Counted from the stretch's first letter, positions 18,667-27,326 are shown. The stretch: 50,679 bases of DNA from CAJPQU01 sp052170475 (GCA_052170475.1 JBQNAL010000014.1:1-50679), one strand, 5' to 3'. The notes: generated by a model from the sequence alone, not told the origin. Numbers and translations: made by a program.

Positions 18667-20370
18667 TTAAAACTGCGCCGTCATCAGCAGATGAACCCTC
18701 ATCTTGTCCACCGCCGTGGGCGCGGCATCGTACCCAATCGTCCGACAGAGGGGCATCCCCACGGAAACGTCCATCGCGCCCCAGTCAGAGAAATTCGCCC
18801 GCAAACCTAAACCGACGGAGGACAGGACGTGATGATCCGGCACGTTTTCTCCCCAGAGGGTGCCGTAATCGAAGAAGCCGTAAAGGCGCAGATCCGGCTT
18901 TTTCATGACGGGAACCGCGTACTCCAACGTGGCGGAAAAGCCATTGGCCGCCCCGAGGGCGTTCTCCTCATAGCCGCGGACGCTGTACACGCCCCCCAAG
19001 TAGAACTGCCGTGAGGGGCGTATGTCCTCATTGGCGCTGATCTGCACGTTCGTCCGCGCCGTGAAGATCTGCCCATGCGCCGCCCCCTGCTGGTAGACGG
19101 CGTTCAAGGCGTAGAAGGTGTAATCGGCAGAAGGCTTCGCCAGCCGCGTCAGGGAAGCGTTTTCCCAGTGACCGCGCGTGAATGCGTGGCGATGGTAAAA
19201 GGCGCGCCCCTTGCCGTAATGGGTGAAGGCGAGTGCCGCCGTCTCCTGCGTGAAGGTATCGTCGATCATGGGGAGCCGCGCCTCGGTCATGTCGGTGACG
19301 GAATGTTGGCGGCTGAGGGTCAGCGACGCCTCCGCCTTTAAGGCGGGCGTCACCCAAAGGGGCTGCGTGAAGGACGCCTGAATGGCGTCCGCATGTCCTA
19401 TCACGGGAATCCCCCAATTCCGATACTGACCATTCACCACCTCCGTGGCATTGGCGCTGTAATCGAAGGACAATCGCCCGCCGCGCCGCCCCACAGGGAT
19501 GGAATATCCGGCGTTGAACGATTTTACCCCTTGCGTGTGGAGGAAGCCAAGGGTCAGGCGATCCCGCCAGTCAAAAACGCTGCGGTTGGTATAGTAAACA
19601 CCCTTTCGCCACCGCCCGGTCGTTTCCCCTCCGGCGTTATCTCCGTAGAGGGTAAATATCTCATTTTTCGGCTCCTCTGCGGTGAGGGTAAAGTCCGTCG
19701 TCCCCGGCGCTTCCCCCGCCTGGAGGGCGAGGCGGAGCTGCACGTCGTTCGTGGCGTTGAACCAGCGAATCGCCTCGTCCATGTCCTGATAGCGCGGGAT
19801 GTCGCCCGGCGCTATCTCCATGCGGCTCGTGAGGTAAACGTCTCGGGTGTGGCCGTTCCCCCGCACCCGCACCGCGCCGACGCGCCCCTCAAAGAGGGCG
19901 ATGTGTACCGCGCCCTCGTGAATGGTCTGCGGCGGCAGATACGCCCGGCAGGTGAGATAGCCCCCCTTTTGATAGCGTGCATTGATCTCTTCCACAATCG
20001 CGTAAAGGTCGGCCACCGTCACTTCTCGCCCGAGATAAGGCGACGCCGCCTCCTCCCCGACGCCGGCGGGAAGGACAGCGGATGCGTCAACGGTCACGGT
20101 GCGCAGGGTAAAGCGCAGCGGCGGCACCGTCTCCGACGCAGGCGCTTGGGGCGTGCCTTCGATGGCGCCGCCGCCCCCCGGCGCACCGGCCGCCATCTCC
20201 TCGGCCAAGCGGGCGCGCGTCTGCTCTTCCTGCTGGCGGCGCAGCTCCACGCCGCTGTCCGCGCCGGACGGAATCAGCGAAGGCGCCGCCCAGCCCAGTG
20301 CCGGACAAGAAAGCCCCACACCGCCCAGCAGCAGCCCTGCCACCATCTGTCTCATCCTGTCCCGCATCAT
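18667..20370 (-). CDS. ShlB/FhaC/HecB-family TpsB outer-membrane transporter
   Basis: An outer-membrane Omp85-type barrel that secretes the adjacent adhesin. After a signal peptide (hydrophobic LLLGGVGLSCPALGWA) comes a Gln/Glu/Arg-rich linker, a POTRA region at about residues 80-230, then a 16-strand-type barrel. The hallmark VRGY of loop 6 is at residues 464-467, and the protein ends in Phe (AQF), the usual barrel-assembly signal. I chose ATG 20370 because GGGAGG lies 8 bases upstream and the signal peptide follows at once. An in-frame TTG at 20433 has no ribosome site. It is transcribed before tpsA with a 137-bp gap, as in classical tps operons. Length (567 residues) is normal for the family. 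Confidence 0.93.
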   Translation of the reverse strand: MMRDRMRQMVAGLLLGGVGLSCPALGWAAPSLIPSGADSGVELRRQQEEQTRARLAEEMAAGAPGGGGAIEGTPQAPASETVPPLRFTLRTVTVDASAVLPAGVGEEAASPYLGREVTVADLYAIVEEINARYQKGGYLTCRAYLPPQTIHEGAVHIALFEGRVGAVRVRGNGHTRDVYLTSRMEIAPGDIPRYQDMDEAIRWFNATNDVQLRLALQAGEAPGTTDFTLTAEEPKNEIFTLYGDNAGGETTGRWRKGVYYTNRSVFDWRDRLTLGFLHTQGVKSFNAGYSIPVGRRGGRLSFDYSANATEVVNGQYRNWGIPVIGHADAIQASFTQPLWVTPALKAEASLTLSRQHSVTDMTEARLPMIDDTFTQETAALAFTHYGKGRAFYHRHAFTRGHWENASLTRLAKPSADYTFYALNAVYQQGAAHGQIFTARTNVQISANEDIRPSRQFYLGGVYSVRGYEENALGAANGFSATLEYAVPVMKKPDLRLYGFFDYGTLWGENVPDHHVLSSVGLGLRANFSDWGAMDVSVGMPLCRTIGYDAAPTAVDKMRVHLLMTAQF

Positions 20371-20455
20371 CCACCGCGCCTCCCCATCGAGCCTCACGCC
20401 CCACGCCGTCACCGCCGCAAAGCGCGCGGTCAAAAAAACCTAAATCTTCTTTTTT

Positions 20456-20461
20456 ATTATA
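20456..20461 (-). promoter_or_regulatory. Probable -10 element for tpsB-tpsA
   Basis: A perfect TATAAT on the minus strand lies 85 bp upstream of the tpsB start in an A/T-rich patch. No good -35 hexamer is seen at 16-18 bp, so an activator may be needed or the assignment may be wrong. Confidence 0.4.
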
Positions 20462-20628
20462 ACACGTGCCCCCCCTGCGAATCTACGAACCCGCCCTAAA
20501 CCAGGGATTTCCTACCTAAACGGGAGTCCTTTTCAAAAAACGTGCCGATGGCACCTCGCCCATCCGCACAAAGGGGAAAACGCCCGCGCCGCCAAACGCC
20601 GTCCCGTGTGCCGCGCCAAAAAGCGCAG

Positions 20629-20667
20629 ACAAAAACCTCCGACGGCGAACATCGGCCATCGGAGGTT
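20629..20667 (-). terminator. Rho-independent terminator of trxA
   Basis: Arms 20634-20642 and 20659-20667 (AACCTCCGA / TCGGAGGTT) extend inward by four more near-paired bases. On the minus strand the stem is followed by a T run. It lies 14 bp past the thioredoxin stop. Confidence 0.85.
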
Positions 20668-20680
20668 CTTCTTGGAAAAC

Positions 20681-20989
20681 TTACTGCACCATTTTCAAAA
20701 TGGATTCCTTGGGGATCACGCCCACGGACTGTTCCACCTCTTGCCCGTCCTTGAAGACCACCAAGGTGGGAATGCTCATGACATCGAATTGCGCCGCCAA
20801 ATCCGGTTGTTCGTCGATGTTCACTTTGCCCACCTTGACGTCCGTCAGCGCCTCCGCCACTTCATCCACCACCGGGGAAAGCATCTGGCAGGGGCCGCAC
20901 CAAGCCGCCCAGAAATCGACCAGCACCGTCCCCTTGGCCTCTATGACCTCCGCCTTAAAGTTCTCCTGCGTCAACGTAATCGGCTTCAT
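20681..20989 (-). CDS. trxA: Thioredoxin
   Basis: A 102-residue cytosolic disulfide reductase. The active site WCGPC spans residues 30-34, preceded by VLVDFWAAW, and the conserved cis-proline is in SIPTLVVF. Length is standard for thioredoxin. The start at 20989 is supported by AAAGGAG 9 bases upstream; the frame is open further upstream but that part has no homology-like sequence. An extended -10 (TGCTACACT, minus strand, 21017-21025) lies about 30 bp before the start, and a strong terminator follows, so the gene is probably monocistronic. It can supply electrons to Msr enzymes such as the MsrAB encoded at 42582. Confidence 0.96.
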   Translation of the reverse strand: MKPITLTQENFKAEVIEAKGTVLVDFWAAWCGPCQMLSPVVDEVAEALTDVKVGKVNIDEQPDLAAQFDVMSIPTLVVFKDGQEVEQSVGVIPKESILKMVQ

Positions 20990-21116
20990 CGCGTATCGCT
21001 CCTTTCTCTTTCCCGTAGTGTAGCACGATTTTTGCATGGCGTCGGTGAGTTTGTCACACCCGCAAACATTTTTCCTTCCCTTCGCAAAAGCGCGGCTCGC
21101 CAGCGCCTCCCATAGA

Positions 21117-21154
21117 CAAAAAACGAGCCGCCCCTCTGCGGGATCAGCTCGTTT
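21117..21154 (-). terminator. Rho-independent terminator after rnhA
   Basis: Perfect 8-bp arms (21121-21128 AAACGAGC and 21147-21154 GCTCGTTT) are followed on the minus strand by six to seven T. The stem ends 64 bp beyond the rnhA stop and separates it from trxA. Confidence 0.85.
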
Positions 21155-21217
21155 CTTCGATGTGTGCCGGCGCGGCACACTCCTTCTCCATCGAAAGGCG
21201 TCTTTTCTCGGCACTTT

Positions 21218-22363
21218 TTAGCCGCGCCGCTTGGCGAACCAGCGGCGGAATTTCCAGCGAAGGTACCCGGTCAGGCTTTCGTTGTAGATCGCCTGAAAGA
21301 GATCTCGATCCGCTACCGACAGGCGATCTTCCGCCAACAGGCGGAAACGGTCGGTATCCGAGGACAATTTCTTCTTGTCCCGCTCCAATTCCCGAATGCG
21401 GTTCTTCGCCGTTTCAAGCTGTGCGGCGTAGTCCGGCACCCATTGCTTTTCAGCGACGGTGCGCTTCGCCGCCGCCGTAGCCAGCCAGTCGCACCGCTCG
21501 TTCATGGGGTTGCCGTTATGCCCCTTGACCCAGAACCATGTGATGTGGTAGTTCTCCGTCAAGGCGGCCAATTCGCGCCAAAGATCGTTGTTCAGGGCTT
21601 TGGCGGCCTCCTCCGGCGTCCACGTCGTCCAAATCTTCTTCGTGACGCCCTGATAGAGGTATTGGCTGTCCGTGTAAACCTGCACCCGCTCGCCGTGCGC
21701 CGCATAGCTTTCCAGCGTGCGCAGCGCCGCTGCCGCCGCTAAAAGCTCCATGCGGTCGCTGCGCGTCATATCGACGCCGCCGGAGATCTCCTTGCAGTTG
21801 CCGTTTGGGAGGCAGATGACCGCCGCATACCCGCCTGCGCCGTCCTCGTGGACGAGGCAGCCGCCGTCCGTATACACCATGATGGGCTGCAAGGCGGACT
21901 TCACCGCGCCGTTCGGAATGAGTGCCGAATGTGCGCCGGGATGGGGCTTTTCCTGCCGCCCGCGAAGATGGCGCGGCGCGCGGGCGACTTGGTGGCGCTT
22001 CACGGGACGATTCCCCGGCCTAGCCACGGCGTGCGCCGGGCGCGTCGGCTTCGGCGCTTGCGAAAGGTACGCTTTCGCCTCGTCGAGCGTCGAAAACCTT
22101 TGACTCTGTGCGCCGGTAAAGCCGCTGACCTGCGCTTCGCACTCGGCGGCGCTGTGGTAAATCCCGGGTTTTCGCCCGCGCCGCACGGCGTAAATGCCCT
22201 GTTTGCTGGGTTCTTCGCCCGCTAAGTAACGCTTGGCCGCCGCTTCATCTTGGAACCGGCGACCCTCCGCGCCCGGGAACCCGTCCACCTGTTTTTGATA
22301 TGACTCCACATCATAGTAGAGTCCGGGCGCGTGACCTTTTCTTACTGCGTAAATCCATGCCAT
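21218..22363 (-). CDS. rnhA: Ribonuclease H with two N-terminal viroplasmin (hybrid-binding) domains
   Basis: Cleaves the RNA strand of RNA-DNA hybrids in the cytosol. Two copies of the RNase H1 N-terminal hybrid-binding domain are seen at residues 3-47 (YAVRKGHAPGLY) and 58-102 (YAVRRGRKPGIY). A basic, low-complexity linker runs from 103 to 155. The catalytic domain covers 160-300 with all four acidic residues: D166 (YTDGG), E206 (RMELLA), D232 (YTDSQY) and D292 (NERCDWLA). A C-terminal extension of about 75 residues, charged and partly coiled-coil, is unusual. At 381 residues the protein is much longer than the 150-residue E. coli enzyme. The ribosome site AAAGGAGGTG is strong but 14 bases from the ATG. 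It lies 107 bp downstream of purA with no convincing terminator between, so it may be co-transcribed. Confidence 0.93.
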   Translation of the reverse strand: MAWIYAVRKGHAPGLYYDVESYQKQVDGFPGAEGRRFQDEAAAKRYLAGEEPSKQGIYAVRRGRKPGIYHSAAECEAQVSGFTGAQSQRFSTLDEAKAYLSQAPKPTRPAHAVARPGNRPVKRHQVARAPRHLRGRQEKPHPGAHSALIPNGAVKSALQPIMVYTDGGCLVHEDGAGGYAAVICLPNGNCKEISGGVDMTRSDRMELLAAAAALRTLESYAAHGERVQVYTDSQYLYQGVTKKIWTTWTPEEAAKALNNDLWRELAALTENYHITWFWVKGHNGNPMNERCDWLATAAAKRTVAEKQWVPDYAAQLETAKNRIRELERDKKKLSSDTDRFRLLAEDRLSVADRDLFQAIYNESLTGYLRWKFRRWFAKRRG

Positions 22364-22470
22364 AAATGCGCTTCTTTCACCTCCTTTGGCCCGTCGCCCT
22401 TCCTTGCGCGACGGTTAAGCGCGCGCCATCCGGCAGATCGCGTGGGAGGTTTCGCTCCTATCGCGAAGCC

Positions 22471-23757
22471 TCAAAACAACTCTTTTTCCAGCACGATGGT
22501 CTGATCGCGGTTCGGCCCGACGGAAACGATCCCTTGGGCGATGCCGGTATATTCCGCCAGCCGCTCCAAATAGACCCGCGCCTCCGCCGGAAGATCTTCG
22601 TAGGTGCGAACGCCGGTGATGTCCTTCTTCCAGCCCTTGAAGGTCTCGTAGACCGGCTCCACCTCCGCCAACACCTTGAGGCTGGCGGGCATTTCGTTGA
22701 GAGGTGCGTTCTTGTACCGATAGCCGACGCACATCTTGATCTCGTCAAATTGGTCAAGAATGTCGAGCCGGGTGACGGCCATGTGAGTGATCCCCGAGAG
22801 ACGCCCCGCATAGCGGACGACAAAGGCGTCCAGCCAGCCGGTGCGGCGCGGGCGGCCGGTGACGGTGCCAAACTCATGCCCGGCTTCTCGGATCTTGTCG
22901 CCGATCTCATTGAGCTGCTCCGTGGGGAAAGGCCCCTCGCCCACACGGGTGCAGTACGCCTTGACGACGCCTACGATGTTTCTAAGCTGCGTCGGCGCGA
23001 CCCCCGCGCCGACGCCGATGCCCCCCGCCACGGGATGAGAGGAGGTCACATAGGGATACGTGCCGTAATCGAGATCCAGCATCGTGGCCTGCGCGCCTTC
23101 AAAGAGGACGCGCTTTCCCGCCGCCAGCTCCTCGTGCAGGAGGGCGATGGTGTCGCAGACATACGGGCGCAGACGCTCCGCGTAGCCTAAGTACGTCGTC
23201 AAAAGTTCGTCGTAGTCGAGGGGCGCATGATGGTACATCCGCTCCAATTCCATGTTCTTGAAGGTGAGATTTTCTTTCAGGCGCTTGGCAAATTCTTCCT
23301 CATCCATGAGATCGCAGACCCGAATCCCCATGCGCTTGGCCTTGTCCTGATAGCAAGGGCCGATGCCGCGCTTCGTGGTGCCGATCTTTTCCGCGCCGCG
23401 CAGCTCCTCGCCGAGGCTGTCGATGAGGCGATGGTAGGGGAAGACGATATGGGCGCGATTGGAGAGACGGATCCCGCTGATGTCCACGCCCCGCTTCGCC
23501 ATGGCGTCCATCTCTTCCAGCATGACCTCCGGATCCACCACGACGCCGTTGCCGATGATGCAGCGCGTCCCCGCATAGAGGATGCCCGACGGCAAGAGGC
23601 GCAGCTTATACTCCTCGCCGCTTACCGTCACCGTATGGCCGGCGTTGCTCCCGCCGCCGTAGCGCACCACCGCATCCGCCTGACTCGCTAAATAATCGAC
23701 GATCTTGCCCTTCCCCTCGTCGCCCCACTGACTGCCCATGACGACCAATGCTGCCAT
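22471..23757 (-). CDS. purA: Adenylosuccinate synthetase
   Basis: Converts IMP, aspartate and GTP to adenylosuccinate, the first committed step to AMP. The 428 residues match the family length. The GTP-binding start GSQWGDEGKGKIVDYL is at residues 8-23, the IMP/GTP segment GGSNAGHTV is near residue 36, and the family motif GIGPCYQDK is present. AAAGGAG precedes the ATG. The next gene upstream is purB, which catalyses the following step, with a 113-bp gap and a promoter only before purB, so the two form an AMP-branch operon. Confidence 0.98.
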   Translation of the reverse strand: MAALVVMGSQWGDEGKGKIVDYLASQADAVVRYGGGSNAGHTVTVSGEEYKLRLLPSGILYAGTRCIIGNGVVVDPEVMLEEMDAMAKRGVDISGIRLSNRAHIVFPYHRLIDSLGEELRGAEKIGTTKRGIGPCYQDKAKRMGIRVCDLMDEEEFAKRLKENLTFKNMELERMYHHAPLDYDELLTTYLGYAERLRPYVCDTIALLHEELAAGKRVLFEGAQATMLDLDYGTYPYVTSSHPVAGGIGVGAGVAPTQLRNIVGVVKAYCTRVGEGPFPTEQLNEIGDKIREAGHEFGTVTGRPRRTGWLDAFVVRYAGRLSGITHMAVTRLDILDQFDEIKMCVGYRYKNAPLNEMPASLKVLAEVEPVYETFKGWKKDITGVRTYEDLPAEARVYLERLAEYTGIAQGIVSVGPNRDQTIVLEKELF

Positions 23758-23870
23758 TTTCCCATCGCTCCTTTTCGTCCTGCTCCAAACGTCCGCCGCT
23801 TCTCCCCCGCGCCCTTTCCCCTATGGGAGCGCCGCCCGCCTTGGCAAAATGCCCGCGCCCCAAAGGAAAC

Positions 23871-25163
23871 TCAAAGCCCAAAGCGGGCGAAGATCATGTC
23901 CACATGGCGGAGGAACCACTGATAATCAAAGCACGCCTCAATCTCCTCTTTCGTGAGGTAGCGGGTAATGTCCGAATCCTTCTCCACGTTGGTGCGGAAA
24001 TCTTCCCCCGCCATCCAGCGTTTCATCGCGTTTCGCTGCACCCACTGATAGGCGTCCTCGCGGAGAACCCCCTTGTCCACAACGGCCAAGAGGAGGCGCT
24101 GGCTGTAAATGAGCCCTCCGGTCTTATTCATATTCTCCAGCATCGCCTCGGGATACACCAAGAGCTTATCCATGATGTTGGTGAATTTCCTGACGCAGTA
24201 ATCCACATTGATAGTGCTGTCCGGCAGGATGACGCGCTCCACGGACGAATGGGAGATGTCCCGCTCGTGCCAGAGGGTGATGTCCTCCATCGCCGCCACC
24301 GCGTTGCCCCGCACGAGGCGCGCCATCCCCGCCACCCGCTCGCAGGTGATCGGGTTGCGCTTGTGCGGCATGGCGGAAGAGCCCTTCTGCCCCGGGCTGA
24401 AATACTCCTCCGCTTCCCGAATGTCGGTGCGCTGAAGGTTTCGGATCTCCGTGGCAAATTTTTCAAACGAACTCGCGACGATGGCCAACGTCGTCATGTA
24501 CTCGGCGTGACGATCCCGCTGGATGACCTGCGTCGCCAAGCGCACCGGCGTCAACCCTAACTTTCGGCAGACGATCTCCTCGATGCGCGGATCGATGTTG
24601 GAATACGTGCCCACCGCGCCGGAGAGCTTGCCCACCGCCACGATTTTCTGCGCGTGTTCCACCCGCTCGATGTCCCGCTCCACCTCCGCCATCCAGAGGA
24701 GGAGCTTGAGGCCAAAGGTCATCGGCTCGGCGTGGATCCCATGGGTGCGCCCGATGCAGGGCGTATGCTTAAATTCCGCCGCCCGCCGCTTCAAGACGTC
24801 ATGGAAGCGACGCAAATCTGCCAAGATGATGTCCGCCGACTTCTTCATCATGATCCCGAGCGCCGTATCCTTTACATCGCTGGACGTCAGTCCCCGGTGA
24901 ATGTACTTGGAATCCTCGCCCACATACTCCGCCACATTCGTCAAAAAGGCGATGATGTCGTGATTCGTCACCTGCTCGATCTCATGCACGCGGGTGAGGT
25001 CAAACTTCGCCGTACGGCGAATGTTCTCCGCCGCCTCTGCCGGGATCTCCCCCAGCTCCGCCATCGCCTCGCAGGCCGCAAGCTCCACCTCGAGGATCTC
25101 TTCAAATTCATGCTGCAAGGACCAGAGCTGTCCCATCTCTGGATTCGTATAGCGTTCAATCAT
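23871..25163 (-). CDS. purB: Adenylosuccinate lyase
   Basis: Releases fumarate from adenylosuccinate (giving AMP) and from SAICAR in purine synthesis. The fumarase/aspartase superfamily signature GSSAMPHKRNP is present near residue 265, and the N-terminal YTNPEMGQLWS and the GRTHGIHAEP segment (His of the active site) are typical. 430 residues is the standard short bacterial form. ATG 25163 has AGGGGG about 10 bases upstream. It is the first gene of the purB-purA(-rnhA) transcript. Confidence 0.98.
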   Translation of the reverse strand: MIERYTNPEMGQLWSLQHEFEEILEVELAACEAMAELGEIPAEAAENIRRTAKFDLTRVHEIEQVTNHDIIAFLTNVAEYVGEDSKYIHRGLTSSDVKDTALGIMMKKSADIILADLRRFHDVLKRRAAEFKHTPCIGRTHGIHAEPMTFGLKLLLWMAEVERDIERVEHAQKIVAVGKLSGAVGTYSNIDPRIEEIVCRKLGLTPVRLATQVIQRDRHAEYMTTLAIVASSFEKFATEIRNLQRTDIREAEEYFSPGQKGSSAMPHKRNPITCERVAGMARLVRGNAVAAMEDITLWHERDISHSSVERVILPDSTINVDYCVRKFTNIMDKLLVYPEAMLENMNKTGGLIYSQRLLLAVVDKGVLREDAYQWVQRNAMKRWMAGEDFRTNVEKDSDITRYLTKEEIEACFDYQWFLRHVDMIFARFGL

Positions 25164-25220
25164 GTATCTGTACCCCCTCTGCCCAAATAGCGGCGAAAAA
25201 CAGGCAACGCCAACAGGTTC

Positions 25221-25249
25221 ATCATATCATTCCCCTTTTTCCCTGTCAA
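25221..25249 (-). promoter_or_regulatory. Sigma-70-type promoter of purB
   Basis: On the minus strand a perfect -35 TTGACA (25244-25249) and a -10 TATGAT (25221-25226) are spaced 17 bp apart. Predicted transcription starts near 25214, about 50 bases before the purB start. No room for, and no sign of, a purine riboswitch. Confidence 0.85.
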
Positions 25250-25278
25250 TGTATGCGACACCCGCCTTGCCCCAGCAT

Positions 25279-25310
25279 AAAAAATGGTCGGGAGCCTTAG
25301 CTTCCGACCA
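25279..25310 (-). terminator. Rho-independent terminator of the M23 peptidase-bactofilin operon
   Basis: Arms 25285-25295 and 25300-25310 (TGGTCGGGAGC / GCTTCCGACCA, one G-T pair) with a four-base loop are followed on the minus strand by six T. It sits between the bactofilin stop and the purB promoter. Confidence 0.9.
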
Positions 25311-25337
25311 AACCTCACGCAGAGAAACCCGCACGCC

Positions 25338-25733
25338 TCACATCGCCGGCTGCGACTCCGGCAGCCCGGACATGCGCGTCGCCATCTCGCTGCGCCCTTG
25401 GAACACGCCGCCGTCAGCGATATTCAGGCTGCGCACCTTCACGTCGCCCACCAGCTGTCCCGTCGCGTAGATGCTGAGATTCCCCTCGATCTCCGCATTT
25501 CCGGTGACGCTCCCGGCCACGATGAGGCTGCTCGCCTTGACATCGCCATTGACACAGCCGCTCTCGCCGATGACCGCGTCGCCGCTGACGGAGATCCCCC
25601 CGTCCACGCGCCCGTCCACGCGAATATTGCCGCCGCCTGAGATCTGCCCGGTGATGACCGTGCTGCGCCCGATGATCGTCTCAATATCATTGCTGATGGA
25701 AATATCGACCTTCTTCTTCATGCTCTCAAACAT
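25338..25733 (-). CDS. Bactofilin (polymer-forming cytoskeletal protein)
   Basis: A 131-residue protein of the bactofilin family: short polar tails flank a right-handed beta-helix of G/V/I-rich turns (about residues 18-110, e.g. GRVDGGISVSGDAVIGESG). Bactofilins self-assemble into nucleotide-free filaments at the inner membrane and position cell-wall enzymes. ATG 25733 is preferred over GTG 25742 because AGAGGGTG is about 6-8 bases before it and overlaps the GTG. The gene lies 84 bp after an M23 endopeptidase, a pairing seen in other bacteria where bactofilin and a LytM-type hydrolase shape the cell, so a role in morphogenesis is likely. Confidence 0.93.
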   Translation of the reverse strand: MFESMKKKVDISISNDIETIIGRSTVITGQISGGGNIRVDGRVDGGISVSGDAVIGESGCVNGDVKASSLIVAGSVTGNAEIEGNLSIYATGQLVGDVKVRSLNIADGGVFQGRSEMATRMSGLPESQPAM

Positions 25734-25817
25734 CAAGATCACCCTCTCTCAACAAAAACCGCTTCACACTGCTCTTTCTGCCATCCCGTGGGCAGATATA
25801 GGAAGATCCGTCGCGGC

Positions 25818-26852
25818 TTAGAGATACCCCGACGGATTGACTGCCTCGCCATTGATGCGCACTTCGTAGTGAACGTGCGGACCCGTGCTAAACCCCGTAC
25901 TGCCCATGAAGGCGATGATCTGTCCCCGAGACACCGTCTGTCCTGGGGTTACCACCACTTCCTCGGCGTGACCATAGCGGGTCACAACGCCGTTGCCATG
26001 GTCGATGTCCACCATGTTGCCGTAGCCGCCGGAATTCCATCCGGCAGCCACCACGATGCCGTCTGCCGTCGCGGTGATGGGCGTCCCATAGTCGTTGGCG
26101 ATGTCGATGCCGGGGTGGAAATCACTGCCGCCCCAGCGCAGTCCGTAAGGGGAACTCACGTCTCCGCCCGCCGGCCAGCCCGTCGGCGTCATGCGGCTGA
26201 GCTGCTCTTGATACAGCCTGTACTGCTGCTTTTCCACGAGCGCCGAGCGAATTTCTTCCAGATTCGCCCGACTTCTTTCGATCCGCTGCTGGATATTGTC
26301 GAGCGCTTGGCGGACATGTTTGACATTCGGTGCGATCCAAGGGCCGCCCTTCCCCTCATACGCCACATCGCTGACCGGCTGCAAAGGCAGCGGATCGACG
26401 TAGGTCGGCGCTGCCGGCAGGGACTCCTCCGCTGCCGCCCCCGCCGCCGCGCTCTCTTGCGGCAGCCCCTTCGGCTGCGGTGAGCCTTCGACCGTCGCCT
26501 CCGACACAGGTAACCCGGAAAGCCGCTGCAACTCCTGCTCGATCTGACTGAGCGCCTCCATCTCATCTTGCAGCGCGTTCGCTTTTTTCGCCAACTGGGA
26601 AAGCTGCTCCTGCTGCATACGGTTCACCTGCTGCAGCTGCCCTATCTCCGCTGCGCTCGTCCGTCCCTCCAAGGCGCTGTACGTCGCATAGCCAAAAGCG
26701 CCGACAAAGAGAACGGCGCCCGCCGCCAAGGAAGCGATCCCGTATTTGAACACACGAAGCGGCAGACGGATGCTGTGGATCGTCTGCCCCTGATGCGGAA
26801 TGATCTTAATCGTGTACTCCCGGTGATCTTCTGGCTGTAAATGCCCTTCCAA
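25818..26852 (-). CDS. Membrane-anchored M23 (LytM) family peptidoglycan endopeptidase
   Basis: A 344-residue cell-wall hydrolase. A cytoplasmic N-terminus is followed by one membrane helix (about residues 38-58), a coiled coil (about 65-115), an A/P/E-rich linker, and a C-terminal peptidase M23 domain (about 240-344). The zinc motif residues are visible: H and D in HPGIDIA, and HVH in GPHVHYE. The start is TTG at 26852 with GGAGGGG five bases upstream; no ATG or GTG exists in frame before the helix and a stop lies 7 codons upstream. Bactofilin follows directly. All zinc ligands are intact, so the enzyme is probably active rather than an EnvC-like activator. Confidence 0.92.
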   Translation of the reverse strand: MEGHLQPEDHREYTIKIIPHQGQTIHSIRLPLRVFKYGIASLAAGAVLFVGAFGYATYSALEGRTSAAEIGQLQQVNRMQQEQLSQLAKKANALQDEMEALSQIEQELQRLSGLPVSEATVEGSPQPKGLPQESAAAGAAAEESLPAAPTYVDPLPLQPVSDVAYEGKGGPWIAPNVKHVRQALDNIQQRIERSRANLEEIRSALVEKQQYRLYQEQLSRMTPTGWPAGGDVSSPYGLRWGGSDFHPGIDIANDYGTPITATADGIVVAAGWNSGGYGNMVDIDHGNGVVTRYGHAEEVVVTPGQTVSRGQIIAFMGSTGFSTGPHVHYEVRINGEAVNPSGYL

Positions 26853-26940
26853 AAGAACCCCTCCAACCCATCACACAAAAAACCCGGCTATGCTCACTAC
26901 GTTCGCGTTCTGCGCTCACGCAGCGCTCATATTGCCTCAT

Positions 26941-27168
26941 ATTACACCGTAACCACTAAGCGCAGCCTTCGCTTCGCTCGCCTTTGCTAAGTGGTTAGGT
27001 ATATGTTCTCACTAAGTTCCCGCTTCCCTTCGGTCGCGCTCACTAAGTGTTCACATTACACCGTAACCACTAAGCGCAGCCTTCGCTTCGCTCGCCTTTG
27101 CTAAGTGGTTAGGTATATGTTCTCACTAAGTTCCCGCTTCCCTTCGGTCGCGCTCACTAAGTGTTCAC
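26941..27168. repeat. Two perfect 114-bp tandem repeats
   Basis: Copy 1 is 26941-27054 and copy 2 is 27055-27168, identical throughout. Each unit contains an imperfect hairpin with arms AACCACTAAGC and GCTAAGTGGTT (10 of 11 paired) and a second module where CTCACTAAG occurs twice around CCCTTCGGTCGCG. A diverged relative (GCTCACTACGTTCGCG) lies just before copy 1. The style resembles dispersed intergenic hairpin repeats. Confidence 0.95.
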
Positions 27169-27177
27169 ATTATATCA
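27169..27177 (-). promoter_or_regulatory. Extended -10 promoter for the M23-bactofilin operon
   Basis: TGATATAAT on the minus strand is a TG-N-TATAAT extended -10. The -35 region is poor. Transcription from here would carry both 114-bp repeats in a leader of about 310 bases. Confidence 0.5.
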
Positions 27178-27326
27178 TACTTAGGGGGAAAAGAAAAACC
27201 TGCGCTGCACCGCGGAGCTTCCGCGCTCGCCAAGAAAAGACGCCGGTACAGCAAGGCACGCCCTTTGCCTAAACTTTCCTTAAAATTCTCCAAGATAAAA
27301 CAAAAGTACCATGCTGCGGGACGCGT

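Larger units (their letters stand above)
26853..27326. other. 474-bp gene-free region with hairpin-rich repeats
   Basis: Between the M23 gene and ung lie a single diverged repeat module (about 26890-26930), two perfect 114-bp tandem copies (26941-27168), an extended -10 promoter (27169-27177) and a weak hairpin (27211-27225, CGCGGA/TCCGCG, with a T run about 10 bases further on minus) that may end ung transcription. No coding potential was seen. Confidence 0.7.

Noticed and set aside
21162..21180. Hairpin GTGTGCC/GGCACAC after rnhA as terminator
   Set aside because: No T run on either side; the adjacent stem at 21117-21154 fits much better.
22364..22470. Terminator between purA and rnhA
   Set aside because: Two imperfect stems are present but neither is followed by a T run on minus.
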